Virus record (IMG/VR): IMGVR_UViG_3300022074_000301 | Span: 1-27,321 of that record | Direction: 5' to 3' (one strand) | DNA from: a virus | Length of the DNA stretch: 27,321 bases | Part shown: positions 1 to 5,897 of the stretch, in pieces | How the letters are laid out: each line of letters begins with the position of its first letter | How positions within the stretch are numbered: position 1 is the stretch's first letter | Made by a program: the position numbers and the translations under genes | Notes under the pieces: model-generated | What the model saw: the letters and a program-made list of their open reading frames with translations, nothing else | What the model was told of the DNA's origin: nothing | The model's database searches: none

Positions 1-158
1 AGGAGCAAACCAAACACTATTAAACCCTTATTTTATATGTATTTAATAACTGTTATTTTATCAGTTCCGATCTATTCTTATAGAAAGACTACCGGTGTTT
101 TTTATTGGCTTGAAAATATAGAACTAGATGCATGATATACACGTATTAAAAAAAAGTA

Positions 159-186
159 TTGACTCTATAGTTGACTTCTATATTCT
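159..186 (+). promoter_or_regulatory. Probable sigma70-like promoter of the leftmost operon
   Basis: TTGACT at 159-164 and TATTCT at 181-186 are separated by 16 bp, a good fit to a bacterial -35/-10 pair, 35 bp ahead of the first start codon. The first 221 bases hold no convincing gene, so this is the natural place for an early promoter read by host RNA polymerase. A second weaker candidate (TTGAAA at 110-115 with GATATA at 134-139) lies just upstream. Transcription start is not proven. Confidence 0.5.
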
Positions 187-221
187 GGACACATCGAAAC
201 AATAAATAAAAGGAAATAACA

Positions 222-560
222 ATGCATACAATTATTAAAGATCTATCTTACAATGCTAAGAATAAAAACAGCAAGCCAGTCCCACGTATTTGGCTTGACG
301 CTAAAGAGCTAAAAGCGTTTGACGTTAAGAAAGGTGATAGGTTCGATAAACTTATTTCAAATGGTATTGTAATTATTCGTTTCAATAGTGAAGGCAAAAG
401 AAAAGTTTCTGGTACTGACACTAGACCGGTAATAGATATAAACGGTGCTTTTTTAGAACCATTCTTTAAAGGTGCTAAACAATACAAGGCTACATTTATT
501 AGAGCTAATGAAACTCAATACTCAAATACTAATGATATAACTATTCAAAAGGTGGCTTAA
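222..560 (+). CDS. Hypothetical early protein, 112 aa
   Basis: First gene of the window, with an AGGA ribosome site at 211-214 and ATG at 222. The protein is small, basic at the N-terminus and looks soluble, with alternating beta-type stretches (GIVIIRF near residue 50) and a conserved-looking segment RKVSGTDTRPVIDINGAFL around residues 60-78. I do not recognise a named domain; the short beta-rich layout could suit a small DNA-binding or barrel fold, but that is a guess. It shares the leader AGGAAATAACAATG with the gene at 2699 and lies ahead of the cysteine-cluster protein at 755. Confidence 0.8.
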   Translation: MHTIIKDLSYNAKNKNSKPVPRIWLDAKELKAFDVKKGDRFDKLISNGIVIIRFNSEGKRKVSGTDTRPVIDINGAFLEPFFKGAKQYKATFIRANETQYSNTNDITIQKVA

Positions 561-561
561 A

Positions 562-732
562 ATGGATATGAATTTAATAGAAAAAATCAATATGCAATAT
601 GCTAGCGAAAAAACAGAACTATTAGAGCAATTAAAAAGTAAAGAGATTAGTAGAGAATTATATGAAAACTATTTACAGCAATTAGCACAAGCCTATAATA
701 TGGATATTGTAGACGCTACACTAGAAAATTAA
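562..732 (+). CDS. Small hypothetical protein, 56 aa
   Basis: An open frame starting one base after the stop of the preceding gene (TAA A ATG) and ending in TAA at 730-732. It encodes a charged, leucine- and glutamine-rich helical peptide beginning MDMNLIEKINMQYASEK, with likely coiled-coil character around residues 18-48. The GGTGG at the end of the upstream gene may serve as ribosome site. No function recognised. Tight spacing to the previous gene and fitting codon use support it as real. Confidence 0.65.
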   Translation: MDMNLIEKINMQYASEKTELLEQLKSKEISRELYENYLQQLAQAYNMDIVDATLEN

Positions 733-754
733 TTAATAGAAAGGAACTAATATT

Positions 755-1489
755 ATGTTTAATGGGAAAATAATCAAAGCCGGTATGAACGCAAAAACAA
801 TTAAAGGTGACGGCTCAGAATTTGAAACGGCTATCTTTTACGGTACGCCTTTTAAGATGTTTATAGAGAAAGCCGGCAAAAAGCTGCAAGTCAATTCTTG
901 TGCTTTTGCTGATATAGCTAAATGTTTTGAACCTTGTTTATATAAAGCCGGAAGGGGAAAGTTTTCAAGCGTACAAAAAAGCCGTACTGATAGAACTACT
1001 CTATTCTATACCGATAGAAGTTTATTTTTAGCTTTACTTGTAAAGGATATAGAAAAATTCGAAGTAAGGTGTATCAAGAATAATATAAAACCTTGCGTTA
1101 GGCTAAACGGCACTACCGATATACAATGGGAAAAAATAAAGGTTCCTAAATATGATATGAATATTTTTGAAATATTTCCTAATGTTCAGTTTTACGACTA
1201 CACTAAAATATATAAACGTGACGTTTCAAATATTCCTAACTATCATTTAACATGGTCTTATTCACAAGCTAATAAAGATTATGCTAAAGAATATAAGACG
1301 GCTTTAAATAATGGTATGAATATAGCCGTAGTATTTAGAGATAAACTTCCTGCAGCTTTTTTAGGCTTGCCGGTTATAGACGGTGATAAAGACGACTTAA
1401 GGTTTTTAGATACCAAAGCCGTAGTTGTAGGTTTAAAGGCTAAAGGTGACGCTAAAAAAGACGTTTCCGGTTTTGTAATAGACATATAG
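755..1489 (+). CDS. Cysteine-cluster phage protein of unknown function (GP88/DUF7227-like)
   Basis: A 244-aa protein with a good ribosome site (AAGGAA) in a leader shared with its neighbours. Its layout matches, from memory, a widespread phage and bacterial family of unknown function: NAKT near residue 12, a cysteine cluster (C49, C57, C61) followed by AGRGKF, then RLNGTTDIQWE (116-126), FYDYTK (146-151), NYHLTWS (162-168) and VIDGDKDDLRFLD (207-219). Close-spaced cysteines with conserved acidic and aromatic motifs suggest an enzyme, possibly metal or Fe-S binding; this is inference. The family name is given from recall, not from a search. It carries two copies of the AAAAAGCTGCA motif, one in each orientation. 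Confidence 0.75.
   Translation: MFNGKIIKAGMNAKTIKGDGSEFETAIFYGTPFKMFIEKAGKKLQVNSCAFADIAKCFEPCLYKAGRGKFSSVQKSRTDRTTLFYTDRSLFLALLVKDIEKFEVRCIKNNIKPCVRLNGTTDIQWEKIKVPKYDMNIFEIFPNVQFYDYTKIYKRDVSNIPNYHLTWSYSQANKDYAKEYKTALNNGMNIAVVFRDKLPAAFLGLPVIDGDKDDLRFLDTKAVVVGLKAKGDAKKDVSGFVIDI
878..888 (+). repeat. AAAAAGCTGCA motif, copy 1
   Basis: Exact 11-mer inside the gene at 755, read there as Lys-Lys-Leu-Gln. One of eight exact copies in the first 8.6 kb. Confidence 0.7.
1351..1361 (-). repeat. AAAAAGCTGCA motif, inverted copy 2
   Basis: TGCAGCTTTTT on the plus strand, the exact reverse complement of the motif, inside the gene at 755, where it is read as part of Pro-Ala-Ala-Phe-Leu. It is the only inverted copy found. 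Confidence 0.6.
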
Positions 1490-1504
1490 AAAGGAACTAA
1501 CAAA

Positions 1505-1696
1505 ATGAAAATTAACATTACTAAAAGACAAGCACGACTTATCTATGATTTAATTGATATGGAAATAGACGATGTAAGAAAGGCTAATAAAGAAAGGCGA
1601 TACGGTAAAACAAAACTTTATGACTATGCACGATATTTAAAAAGGCTAAAGGATAAAGTAAAGGATGAAGGCAATAGAGATTGTTACTATATATAA
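1505..1696 (+). CDS. Small basic hypothetical protein, 63 aa
   Basis: Starts with ATG at 1505 behind AGAAAGGAACTAACAAA, almost the same leader as the gene at 755. The 63-residue product is strongly basic with a helix-rich pattern (KRQARLIYDLIDMEIDDVR, then lysine- and arginine-rich YLKRLKDKVKDEG), which would suit nucleic-acid binding or a small adaptor. No named family recognised. Confidence 0.7.
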   Translation: MKINITKRQARLIYDLIDMEIDDVRKANKERRYGKTKLYDYARYLKRLKDKVKDEGNRDCYYI

Positions 1697-1724
1697 AAAG
1701 CTGCAACACCTGGAAAAAGCTGCA
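1695..1724 (+). repeat. Tandem pair of AAAAAGCTGCA motifs in an intergenic region
   Basis: Two exact copies (1695-1705 and 1714-1724) 19 bp apart at the start of the 97-bp gap between genes, just upstream of TTGACG at 1740-1745. As they do not encode protein here, selection on the DNA itself is likely. A role as operator or activator site is inference. Confidence 0.7.
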
Positions 1725-1739
1725 GGATATACTTTAGGC

Positions 1740-1767
1740 TTGACGTATCTATAAAAAACATTTAGGT
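1740..1767 (+). promoter_or_regulatory. Weak promoter candidate before the 46-aa gene
   Basis: TTGACG at 1740-1745 is a good -35 box, but no good -10 is seen 16-18 bp downstream (TTAGGT at 1762-1767 is poor). Its place in the gap right after two copies of the repeated 11-mer makes activator-dependent use possible. Confidence 0.25.
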
Positions 1768-1793
1768 GATTAGAAAAGAAAGGATAAAACAAA

Positions 1794-1934
1794 ATGACTA
1801 AACAAGTAATGACAATAGACTATGATCAAGCCTTAGCATTAGTTAAGAAAAAGGATAAGCTAACACCGGAACAATATTCAAAAGAATTTTGGAAACTATG
1901 GAAACCTAAGAAAAAAGAAAGGATAGAAAAATGA
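1794..1934 (+). CDS. Small lysine-rich hypothetical protein, 46 aa
   Basis: ATG at 1794 follows the leader AGAAAGGATAAAACAAA, the same kind of leader as at 755 and 1505. The 46-aa product begins MTKQVMTIDYDQALALVKKK and ends in a tryptophan- and lysine-rich tail. The stop TGA overlaps the next ATG (ATGA at 1931), so it is probably translationally coupled to the nucleotidase gene. Function unknown. Confidence 0.65.
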   Translation: MTKQVMTIDYDQALALVKKKDKLTPEQYSKEFWKLWKPKKKERIEK

Positions 1935-2446
1935 GTGTGACAAAAATACAACACCTATATTTAGACATGGATGGCGTAATTGCTGACTTCTACACCTTAC
2001 TTTCTGAATGGTTTAAAGTAGACCATTGGAAAGAGATTAAAACAAGAGAGGAAATACTTGAAAGATTAAAAGGTTCAAGTTTCTTTTCAGAAATACCGGT
2101 GTTCAGTAATACATATTTAATATTAGATATAGTTGATTATTATACTGAAGGTAATTGGTCTATATTAAGTACACCTTTAGAAGGTGACTTTGAAAACTCA
2201 GTTAAGCATAAAGATATATGGCTTGATAGAGTGTTAGAGCAAGCCGGAATAGAAACTATACGAACTAGAAATAGATTTTATAGTCATAAGAAATGGGAAT
2301 TTGCAGAACCTAATACCGTTTTAATAGATGATAGACCACAAAATATAAACGACTTTATAAAAGCCGGTGGCTTAGGTATAAGGTTTCAAGCTAACGAAAG
2401 TTACTTATCTAAGCTAGTGCAGAAACTAGAGAAATTATATAGGTGA
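1931..2446 (+). CDS. 5'(3')-deoxyribonucleotidase-like HAD phosphatase
   Basis: A 171-aa HAD-superfamily protein. Motif I is LYLDMDGVIADF (nucleophile Asp about residue 12, acid/base Asp two residues on), motif II is the Ser/Thr in SILSTPLEG, the lysine is in YSHKKWEF and the metal-binding acidic pair is in VLIDDRPQNINDF. Order and spacing fit the small phage and bacterial 5'(3')-deoxyribonucleotidases, which dephosphorylate dNMPs or NMPs in the cytoplasm. A role in nucleotide-pool adjustment fits the reductase and DUF3310 genes further right. Its start overlaps the preceding stop by ATGA. Exact substrate unknown. Confidence 0.8.
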   Translation: MSVTKIQHLYLDMDGVIADFYTLLSEWFKVDHWKEIKTREEILERLKGSSFFSEIPVFSNTYLILDIVDYYTEGNWSILSTPLEGDFENSVKHKDIWLDRVLEQAGIETIRTRNRFYSHKKWEFAEPNTVLIDDRPQNINDFIKAGGLGIRFQANESYLSKLVQKLEKLYR

Positions 2447-2450
2447 ACCG

Positions 2451-2603
2451 ATGGAACAATTTTTAATTTACTATACACTACTAATAGCGTTTATGCTTTT
2501 GCTGATGGTTATTGTAGTTGTGTGCGACCACATAAAATTAATGCGTCCCTTTTGGGAAATAGAAAAGAGATATAAAAAAGAGTTAGAAAGTATAAGAAAA
2601 TAA
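2451..2603 (+). CDS. Small single-span membrane protein, 50 aa
   Basis: Starts four bases after the nucleotidase stop and ends with TAA at 2601-2603. It has a long hydrophobic stretch at about residues 4-25 (LIYYTLLIAFMLLLMVIVVV), then a charged C-terminal tail (WEIEKRYKKELESIRK). This gives one transmembrane helix with a basic cytoplasmic tail. No ribosome site better than AGGTGA is seen. Function unknown; phage early genes of this type often act on the host membrane, but nothing here proves it. Confidence 0.6.
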   Translation: MEQFLIYYTLLIAFMLLLMVIVVVCDHIKLMRPFWEIEKRYKKELESIRK

Positions 2604-2629
2604 AAAGCTGCAACCAGGTTTTTTGTTTG
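2602..2629 (+). repeat. 28-bp direct repeat, copy A (contains the 11-mer)
   Basis: Identical over 28 bases to 4275-4302. It begins with AAAAAGCTGCA and ends in GGTTTTTTGTTTG. This copy lies between genes and its last bases are part of the TTGACC box at 2627-2632. Confidence 0.8.
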
Positions 2630-2653
2630 ACCGGTGTATTTAATTAGTATAGA
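2627..2653 (+). promoter_or_regulatory. Candidate promoter before the 71-aa gene
   Basis: TTGACC at 2627-2632 and TATAGA at 2648-2653 with a 15-bp spacer, in the 95-bp gap ahead of the gene at 2699. The spacer is short for sigma70. The -35 box is fused to the end of the 28-bp repeat, so a protein bound to the repeat could control it. Confidence 0.35.
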
Positions 2654-2698
2654 AAAGTAATAAGAGATAAATAACACTAGCTAAGAAAGGAAATAACA

Positions 2699-2914
2699 AT
2701 GGCTAAATTAGATCACATAAAAGTTAATCACCTATCCTATAGGCTTGTCGATGCTAGACAGCGTAACGGTTCAGTAGGAACTACTAAGAGTAATAACATA
2801 GGATGGATGAAAGAAATAGTAGCCGTAAACGGTCACGACCCTAGATGTTTCTTTACTAAAAGGTTTATCACCATAGAGTCTAGACTAAAGCAAATACTAA
2901 ACGGTCATATCTAA
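2699..2914 (+). CDS. Hypothetical protein, 71 aa
   Basis: ATG at 2699 follows AAGAAAGGAAATAACA, a leader identical over 14 bases to that of the first gene in the window. The product is basic (MAKLDHIKVNHLSYRLVDAR at the start) with a single Cys in HDPRCFFTKRF and no membrane segment. Not recognised. The gap before it holds the 28-bp repeat and a promoter-like pair, so it may begin a separate transcript. Confidence 0.7.
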   Translation: MAKLDHIKVNHLSYRLVDARQRNGSVGTTKSNNIGWMKEIVAVNGHDPRCFFTKRFITIESRLKQILNGHI

Positions 2915-2915
2915 T

Positions 2916-2996
2916 ATGGCTTTAACTTTAATATTAATTGGTATGCTGATAGTAGTTTTTGCTTACTGCTATTGGCTATCCGGAGGGTTCAAGTAA
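2916..2996 (+). CDS. Tiny membrane peptide, 26 aa
   Basis: Begins one base after the preceding stop (TAA T ATG) and its stop TAA shares its last base with the next ATG. The peptide MALTLILIGMLIVVFAYCYW plus SGGFK is almost wholly hydrophobic: a single membrane helix. It is very short and has no strong ribosome site, so translation is only plausible, though the tight coupling on both sides supports it. Confidence 0.45.
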   Translation: MALTLILIGMLIVVFAYCYWLSGGFK

Positions 2997-3181
2997 TGAA
3001 AACTATAGACTTAATAAAAATACTTTTAGAAACTGGCGACTTAAACAAGCCTATTAAATTCTACTCAATAGATAGCGATGAAGTAGGTGCAGAAGTAAAG
3101 TGTATTGAGTTTCAAGATATGCATAATACAATAGGCTATATTAATATAGAAATGAAAAAAGCTGCAGGAGATAAATCATGA
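2996..3181 (+). CDS. Hypothetical protein, 61 aa
   Basis: ATG at 2996 is preferred over the in-frame TTG at 2972 because GGAGG (2982-2986) stands at the right distance and TAATG couples it to the previous peptide. The product starts MKTIDLIKILLETGDLNKPI and has a short beta-rich middle. Its end encodes Lys-Lys-Ala-Ala from a copy of the repeated 11-mer. It overlaps the methyltransferase start by ATGA and may be co-translated with it. No domain recognised. Confidence 0.65.
   Translation: MKTIDLIKILLETGDLNKPIKFYSIDSDEVGAEVKCIEFQDMHNTIGYINIEMKKAAGDKS
3156..3166 (+). repeat. AAAAAGCTGCA motif, copy 6
   Basis: Exact 11-mer near the end of the gene at 2996, read in a different frame (Lys-Lys-Ala-Ala) from the copies at 878, 4275 and 8526 (Lys-Lys-Leu-Gln). 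This frame change argues for conservation of DNA, not protein. Confidence 0.7.
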
Positions 3182-4272
3182 TCTGCTATAGTGCTTTTGA
3201 TGGGTCTAGTTGTGTACAGCAAGCCTACAAAACTTTAGGTATAACTTTTGATGGTAGTAGAAATAAATACTACGCTAGTGAGCTAGACCCTTATGCTCAA
3301 GCCGTAACCAAATATAACTTTCCAAACACTATATTTTTAGGTGACGTTAGAAACGTAGACTATAACGAGCTTGCATCTAAACACGATGTAGATTTGATGG
3401 TAGCCGGTTCACCTTGTCAAGATCTTAGCTTTGCCGGTAAAGGCTTAGGCTTTAGTTCCGAAGGTAAACGGTCTAATCTTTTTTGGATATGGCTACAACA
3501 ATTCAAAGCTGTTAAGCCTAGATATGTTTTAGTTGAGAATGTACGCATGAAAAAACAGTGGCAAGATATGATGTCAGAAGGTTTAGGCTTTGAACCACAA
3601 GAGGTAAACTCAAAGCTGCAATCGGCTCAGAATAGGGTAAGGCTCTATTGGTTTGGTAAAAGAGTAGGCGATAAGTATGTACAAGTACCTATACAAGACA
3701 TAAAAGATTTAGGTATAGTCTTAGGTGATATCGTAGAAGATGAAGTCGATAGTAAATACTTAGCCGGTGATCACCTACAAAAAGGCTATAAAGGTGGCAA
3801 CCAGTTGAACCCTAACTATAAGTCACAAGCCAATACTATACACGATTTAAACGGCAAAGCCGGTGTAGTATGTGCCGGTACGCATGGCTACGCTAACGGC
3901 TACGTCCAGAATGGATGTATACAAGTAGGCGAAACGGCTAATATAAAAGGCTACGATATTATTAAGAGGGTATACAGCGTTAAAGGTAAAGCACCTACGC
4001 TGACAACGATGCAAGGTGGTCATAGAGAACCTAAGATAGCCACTAGCGATAAGACTTGGCGAAAGCTGACACCGTTAGAGTGTGAGCGTTTACAAACCTT
4101 GCCGGATGGCTATACGCAATACGGTGACTTTGGTGGTGAGCAGTTCGATAAAGACGGTAACTTTATTCGCTACACCACAAAGCCTATCAGCAATACGCAA
4201 CGCTACAAGATGATCGGCAATGGTATGACGGTTAGTATTATAGCTAAGATATTAGAAGGAATGGAGATATAA
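3178..4272 (+). CDS. DNA (cytosine-5-)-methyltransferase, Dnmt3-like
   Basis: A 364-aa C5-cytosine methyltransferase that transfers a methyl group from S-adenosylmethionine to cytosine in DNA. Visible motifs in order: AdoMet-binding motif I (CYSAFDGSSC, residues 3-12), ASELDPYAQ (motif II), DLMVAGSPCQDLSF with the catalytic Cys of PCQ near residue 80 (motif IV), YVLVENVRMKK (motif VI), SAQNRVRLYWFG (motif VIII), target-recognition region from about 165 to 290, and IGNGMTVSIIAKIL (motif X). The motif VI-VIII region resembles Dnmt3-like enzymes. No restriction partner is adjacent, so it is an orphan, likely protecting phage DNA or marking it. Target unknown; CCGG is enriched in this part of the genome. 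Confidence 0.93.
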   Translation: MICYSAFDGSSCVQQAYKTLGITFDGSRNKYYASELDPYAQAVTKYNFPNTIFLGDVRNVDYNELASKHDVDLMVAGSPCQDLSFAGKGLGFSSEGKRSNLFWIWLQQFKAVKPRYVLVENVRMKKQWQDMMSEGLGFEPQEVNSKLQSAQNRVRLYWFGKRVGDKYVQVPIQDIKDLGIVLGDIVEDEVDSKYLAGDHLQKGYKGGNQLNPNYKSQANTIHDLNGKAGVVCAGTHGYANGYVQNGCIQVGETANIKGYDIIKRVYSVKGKAPTLTTMQGGHREPKIATSDKTWRKLTPLECERLQTLPDGYTQYGDFGGEQFDKDGNFIRYTTKPISNTQRYKMIGNGMTVSIIAKILEGMEI

Positions 4273-4358
4273 TGAAAAAGCTGCAACCAGGTTTTTTGTT
4301 TGTACTGTTAGTAACGATTTGCTATGTATTAGATGTAACATATAACTATATATTTTAA
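4272..4358 (+). CDS. Tiny hydrophobic peptide, 28 aa, starting in the 28-bp repeat
   Basis: ATG at 4272 overlaps the methyltransferase stop (TAATG) and the frame closes with TAA at 4356-4358. The peptide begins MKKLQPGFLFVLLVTICYVL: a lysine pair then one hydrophobic helix, like a signal or small membrane peptide. Its first codons are made by copy B of the 28-bp repeat, so the frame could be a by-product of the repeat. Translation is plausible but unproven. Confidence 0.4.
   Translation: MKKLQPGFLFVLLVTICYVLDVTYNYIF
4275..4302 (+). repeat. 28-bp direct repeat, copy B (contains the 11-mer)
   Basis: Identical over 28 bases to 2602-2629. Here it forms the 5' end of a 28-codon frame directly after the methyltransferase gene. 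The two copies bracket the block of genes 2699-4272. Confidence 0.8.
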
Positions 4359-4369
4359 AGGAGAGAAAA

Positions 4370-4744
4370 ATGTTATTAAATAGAAAAATGGTAAAAGATC
4401 TTAGAGCAATATTAGATGATGCTCTTAACGATAATGAAAGTCTTAAACAGTTTATTGTTGAGATTGGTAGTGCTAACTTTAATGATACTGAAGTCACATT
4501 CAAAGTTAATCTAAGAATGAACGGTGCTAAGTCACAAAGCGAAAAAGACTTAGAGTTTTATGGTAACATGGATAACTTAGACCTTACCAAAATAGCCAAG
4601 CTTGACGGTAAAGACTTCAGCTTGTCCGGTTTTAGACGCAAGGCTAGAACTAAGCCGTACCTCATTCAAGACTTGAAGAATGGTGGTGAGTATATCATTA
4701 CTACCGATACAGCTAAAAGGTATTTTGGAAAGGAGGTAGCGTAA
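4370..4744 (+). CDS. Hypothetical protein, 124 aa
   Basis: Strong ribosome site (AAAGGAGAG at 4357-4365) before ATG 4370. The protein is soluble, with a helical start (MLLNRKMVKDLRAILDDAL), a central beta-rich part and a basic stretch FRRKARTKP near residue 90. The last codons contain GGAGG, which serves the next gene, whose ATG overlaps the stop. Not assigned to a family. Confidence 0.75.
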   Translation: MLLNRKMVKDLRAILDDALNDNESLKQFIVEIGSANFNDTEVTFKVNLRMNGAKSQSEKDLEFYGNMDNLDLTKIAKLDGKDFSLSGFRRKARTKPYLIQDLKNGGEYIITTDTAKRYFGKEVA

Positions 4745-5124
4745 TGAAAGCTATATTGATAGACCCAAAGGCGAAACAAGTTATGCAGATAGATTATAGT
4801 GGAGATTACCGACACATCTATGAGCATCTAAGTTTCCAAAACACAGAGGGCATGACGCATAAACCTAGAGCCTTTGATGTGGTTCGTACTCCAACCGAAG
4901 GGGATGGTATCTACGTAGACGATGAAGGATTGTACGCACCGGCAGAGGACAAGCATTGGTATAACATAAAGTATAACGATCAAGATATGATGTTAGTAAA
5001 CCGGAGTCTTGTTATTGGATGCGATGACGAGGGTAACAGTAAGGATTGTGTTTCTACTGTAGAGGATATCAGAAGTCGCATAACGTGGGGAATACCAAAA
5101 ACGTGGAGCATGGCTAGTGCCTAA
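4744..5124 (+). CDS. Hypothetical protein, 126 aa (DUF3846-like features)
   Basis: Coupled to the preceding gene by TAATG, with GGAGG just upstream. The protein begins MKAILIDPKAKQVMQIDY and has GIYVDDEGLYAP near residue 57 and SLVIGCDDEGNSKD near residue 88. This sequence of an IDP-type strand, a VDDEGL turn and a VIG-DDEG strand recalls phage proteins annotated DUF3846; that is from memory and unproven. No catalytic residues can be named. It closes the left block of medium-sized genes. Confidence 0.7.
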   Translation: MKAILIDPKAKQVMQIDYSGDYRHIYEHLSFQNTEGMTHKPRAFDVVRTPTEGDGIYVDDEGLYAPAEDKHWYNIKYNDQDMMLVNRSLVIGCDDEGNSKDCVSTVEDIRSRITWGIPKTWSMASA

Positions 5125-5287
5125 GACGTATTACAAAAAGGTGAAGATAACAAAGCCTCGTAATCCTGTGTTCATACGCAAGGCAACCATGTCTATAAAC
5201 GACAAGCGTGAAAAGGTTGCCAAGCGTAGGCATGAGCATGAGATTTTCCAGGCAAAATTATTAAGAAAGGAATTGAAAGATGACTGA
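5117..5287 (+). CDS. Small very basic protein, 56 aa, GTG start
   Basis: GTG at 5117 with GGAG at 5105-5108 gives a 56-residue frame that overlaps the previous gene by 8 bases and the next by 8. The product (VPKTYYKKVKITKPRNPVFI at the start, later KRRHEHEIFQ) is rich in Lys, Arg and His, consistent with nucleic-acid binding. The start is uncertain because no ATG occurs until an internal Met. Not recognised. Confidence 0.5.
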   Translation: MPKTYYKKVKITKPRNPVFIRKATMSINDKREKVAKRRHEHEIFQAKLLRKELKDD

Positions 5288-5438
5288 GTTAATTATAAAA
5301 AAGTTAATATGGGAGCAGTGTGGATTTACTGAGATTAATGGCATATTTAAATTTAAAGACTGTCAACATTGTGGTGACGAGTGGGAGTATCAATGCTATG
5401 AGTGTGAAAGAGAAGAGGAGGATATGAGACATGGATAA
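5280..5438 (+). CDS. Small zinc-ribbon protein, 52 aa
   Basis: ATG at 5280 follows AAGGAATTGAAAG. The 52-aa product has two CxxC pairs, in KDCQHCGDE and QCYECERE, nine residues apart, followed by an acidic tail (EREEEDM). This is a compact zinc-ribbon layout, typical of small phage regulators or host-interaction proteins. Role unknown. It overlaps genes on both sides. Confidence 0.65.
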   Translation: MTELIIKKLIWEQCGFTEINGIFKFKDCQHCGDEWEYQCYECEREEEDMRHG

Positions 5439-5580
5439 TAATAAAGATTGGTTTGATAAACATATTATTGTAGACTTTGGTGACTTCAATAATAAAGAAG
5501 ATAAAAAGAAAGCTGACGATCTAAAAGAAAAGCTGCGAGAGAAACTAGAAGAGGAGTTTAGAGATGACAAGAGAAGTTAA
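5431..5580 (+). CDS. Small charged coiled-coil protein, 49 aa
   Basis: Starts inside the end of the zinc-ribbon gene (ATG 5431, GAGGAGG-like purines at 5415-5421) and overlaps the next gene by 17 bases. The second half is a strongly charged helix (KEDKKKADDLKEKLREKLEE), probably a coiled coil. It contains a near copy of the repeated motif (AAAAGCTGCG at 5527). Function unknown. Confidence 0.6.
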   Translation: MDNNKDWFDKHIIVDFGDFNNKEDKKKADDLKEKLREKLEEEFRDDKRS

Positions 5581-5764
5581 ATGGGCGATACTCTTTACAC
5601 CTTTTGAAGAAGAGGATACTGAGTATGTTAAGGAAGGATGTGGAGCAATGTGGACGCAAGATAGTCCGGTGAAGGTGTTCGATACATATGAAGACGCTAA
5701 GAAAGAATGTGCTAAGTGGAACACTGGAGAGATAGTGCGATGGGTAGGAGAACAATATGAATGA
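5564..5764 (+). CDS. Hypothetical protein, 66 aa
   Basis: ATG at 5564 with GAGGAG upstream. The small acidic protein starts MTREVKWAILFTPFEEED and contains YEDAKKECAKWNTGEIVRWV, which looks like an alpha-beta fold with two tryptophans. Overlapping starts and stops place it in the chain of tiny genes from 5117 to 7428. Long frames on the opposite strand across this segment are shadows. No named family. Confidence 0.65.
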   Translation: MTREVKWAILFTPFEEEDTEYVKEGCGAMWTQDSPVKVFDTYEDAKKECAKWNTGEIVRWVGEQYE

Positions 5765-5888
5765 AGAAGAACAGCAAGAGGAACATAGTTGCGATGACAA
5801 CGCAATCTATTATGAGTTTACTGAAGATGGTCACAGATATCATGGGTATGAATGTGGTGTTTGTGGTGAGCATTTACAATCAGGATAG
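5757..5888 (+). CDS. Small CxxC protein, 43 aa
   Basis: ATG at 5757 overlaps the preceding stop; GTAGGAG at 5744-5750 is a good ribosome site. The 43-aa acidic peptide has a histidine-rich middle (DGHRYHGYECGVCGEH) with one CxxC pair and flanking His residues that could bind one metal ion. The stop lies within the AGGAGG that serves the next gene. Function unknown. Confidence 0.55.
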   Translation: MNEEEQQEEHSCDDNAIYYEFTEDGHRYHGYECGVCGEHLQSG

Positions 5889-5897
5889 GAGGACACC

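Noticed and set aside
61-110. Possible terminator around ACCGGTGTTTTTT at the left end
   Set aside because: The only pairing is the short ACCGGT palindrome without a loop, too weak for an intrinsic terminator.
5304-5805. Three minus-strand open frames of 80-88 codons opposite the tiny plus-strand genes
   Set aside because: They are serine- and leucine-rich low-complexity translations with no ribosome sites, lying opposite a tight chain of overlapping plus-strand genes.
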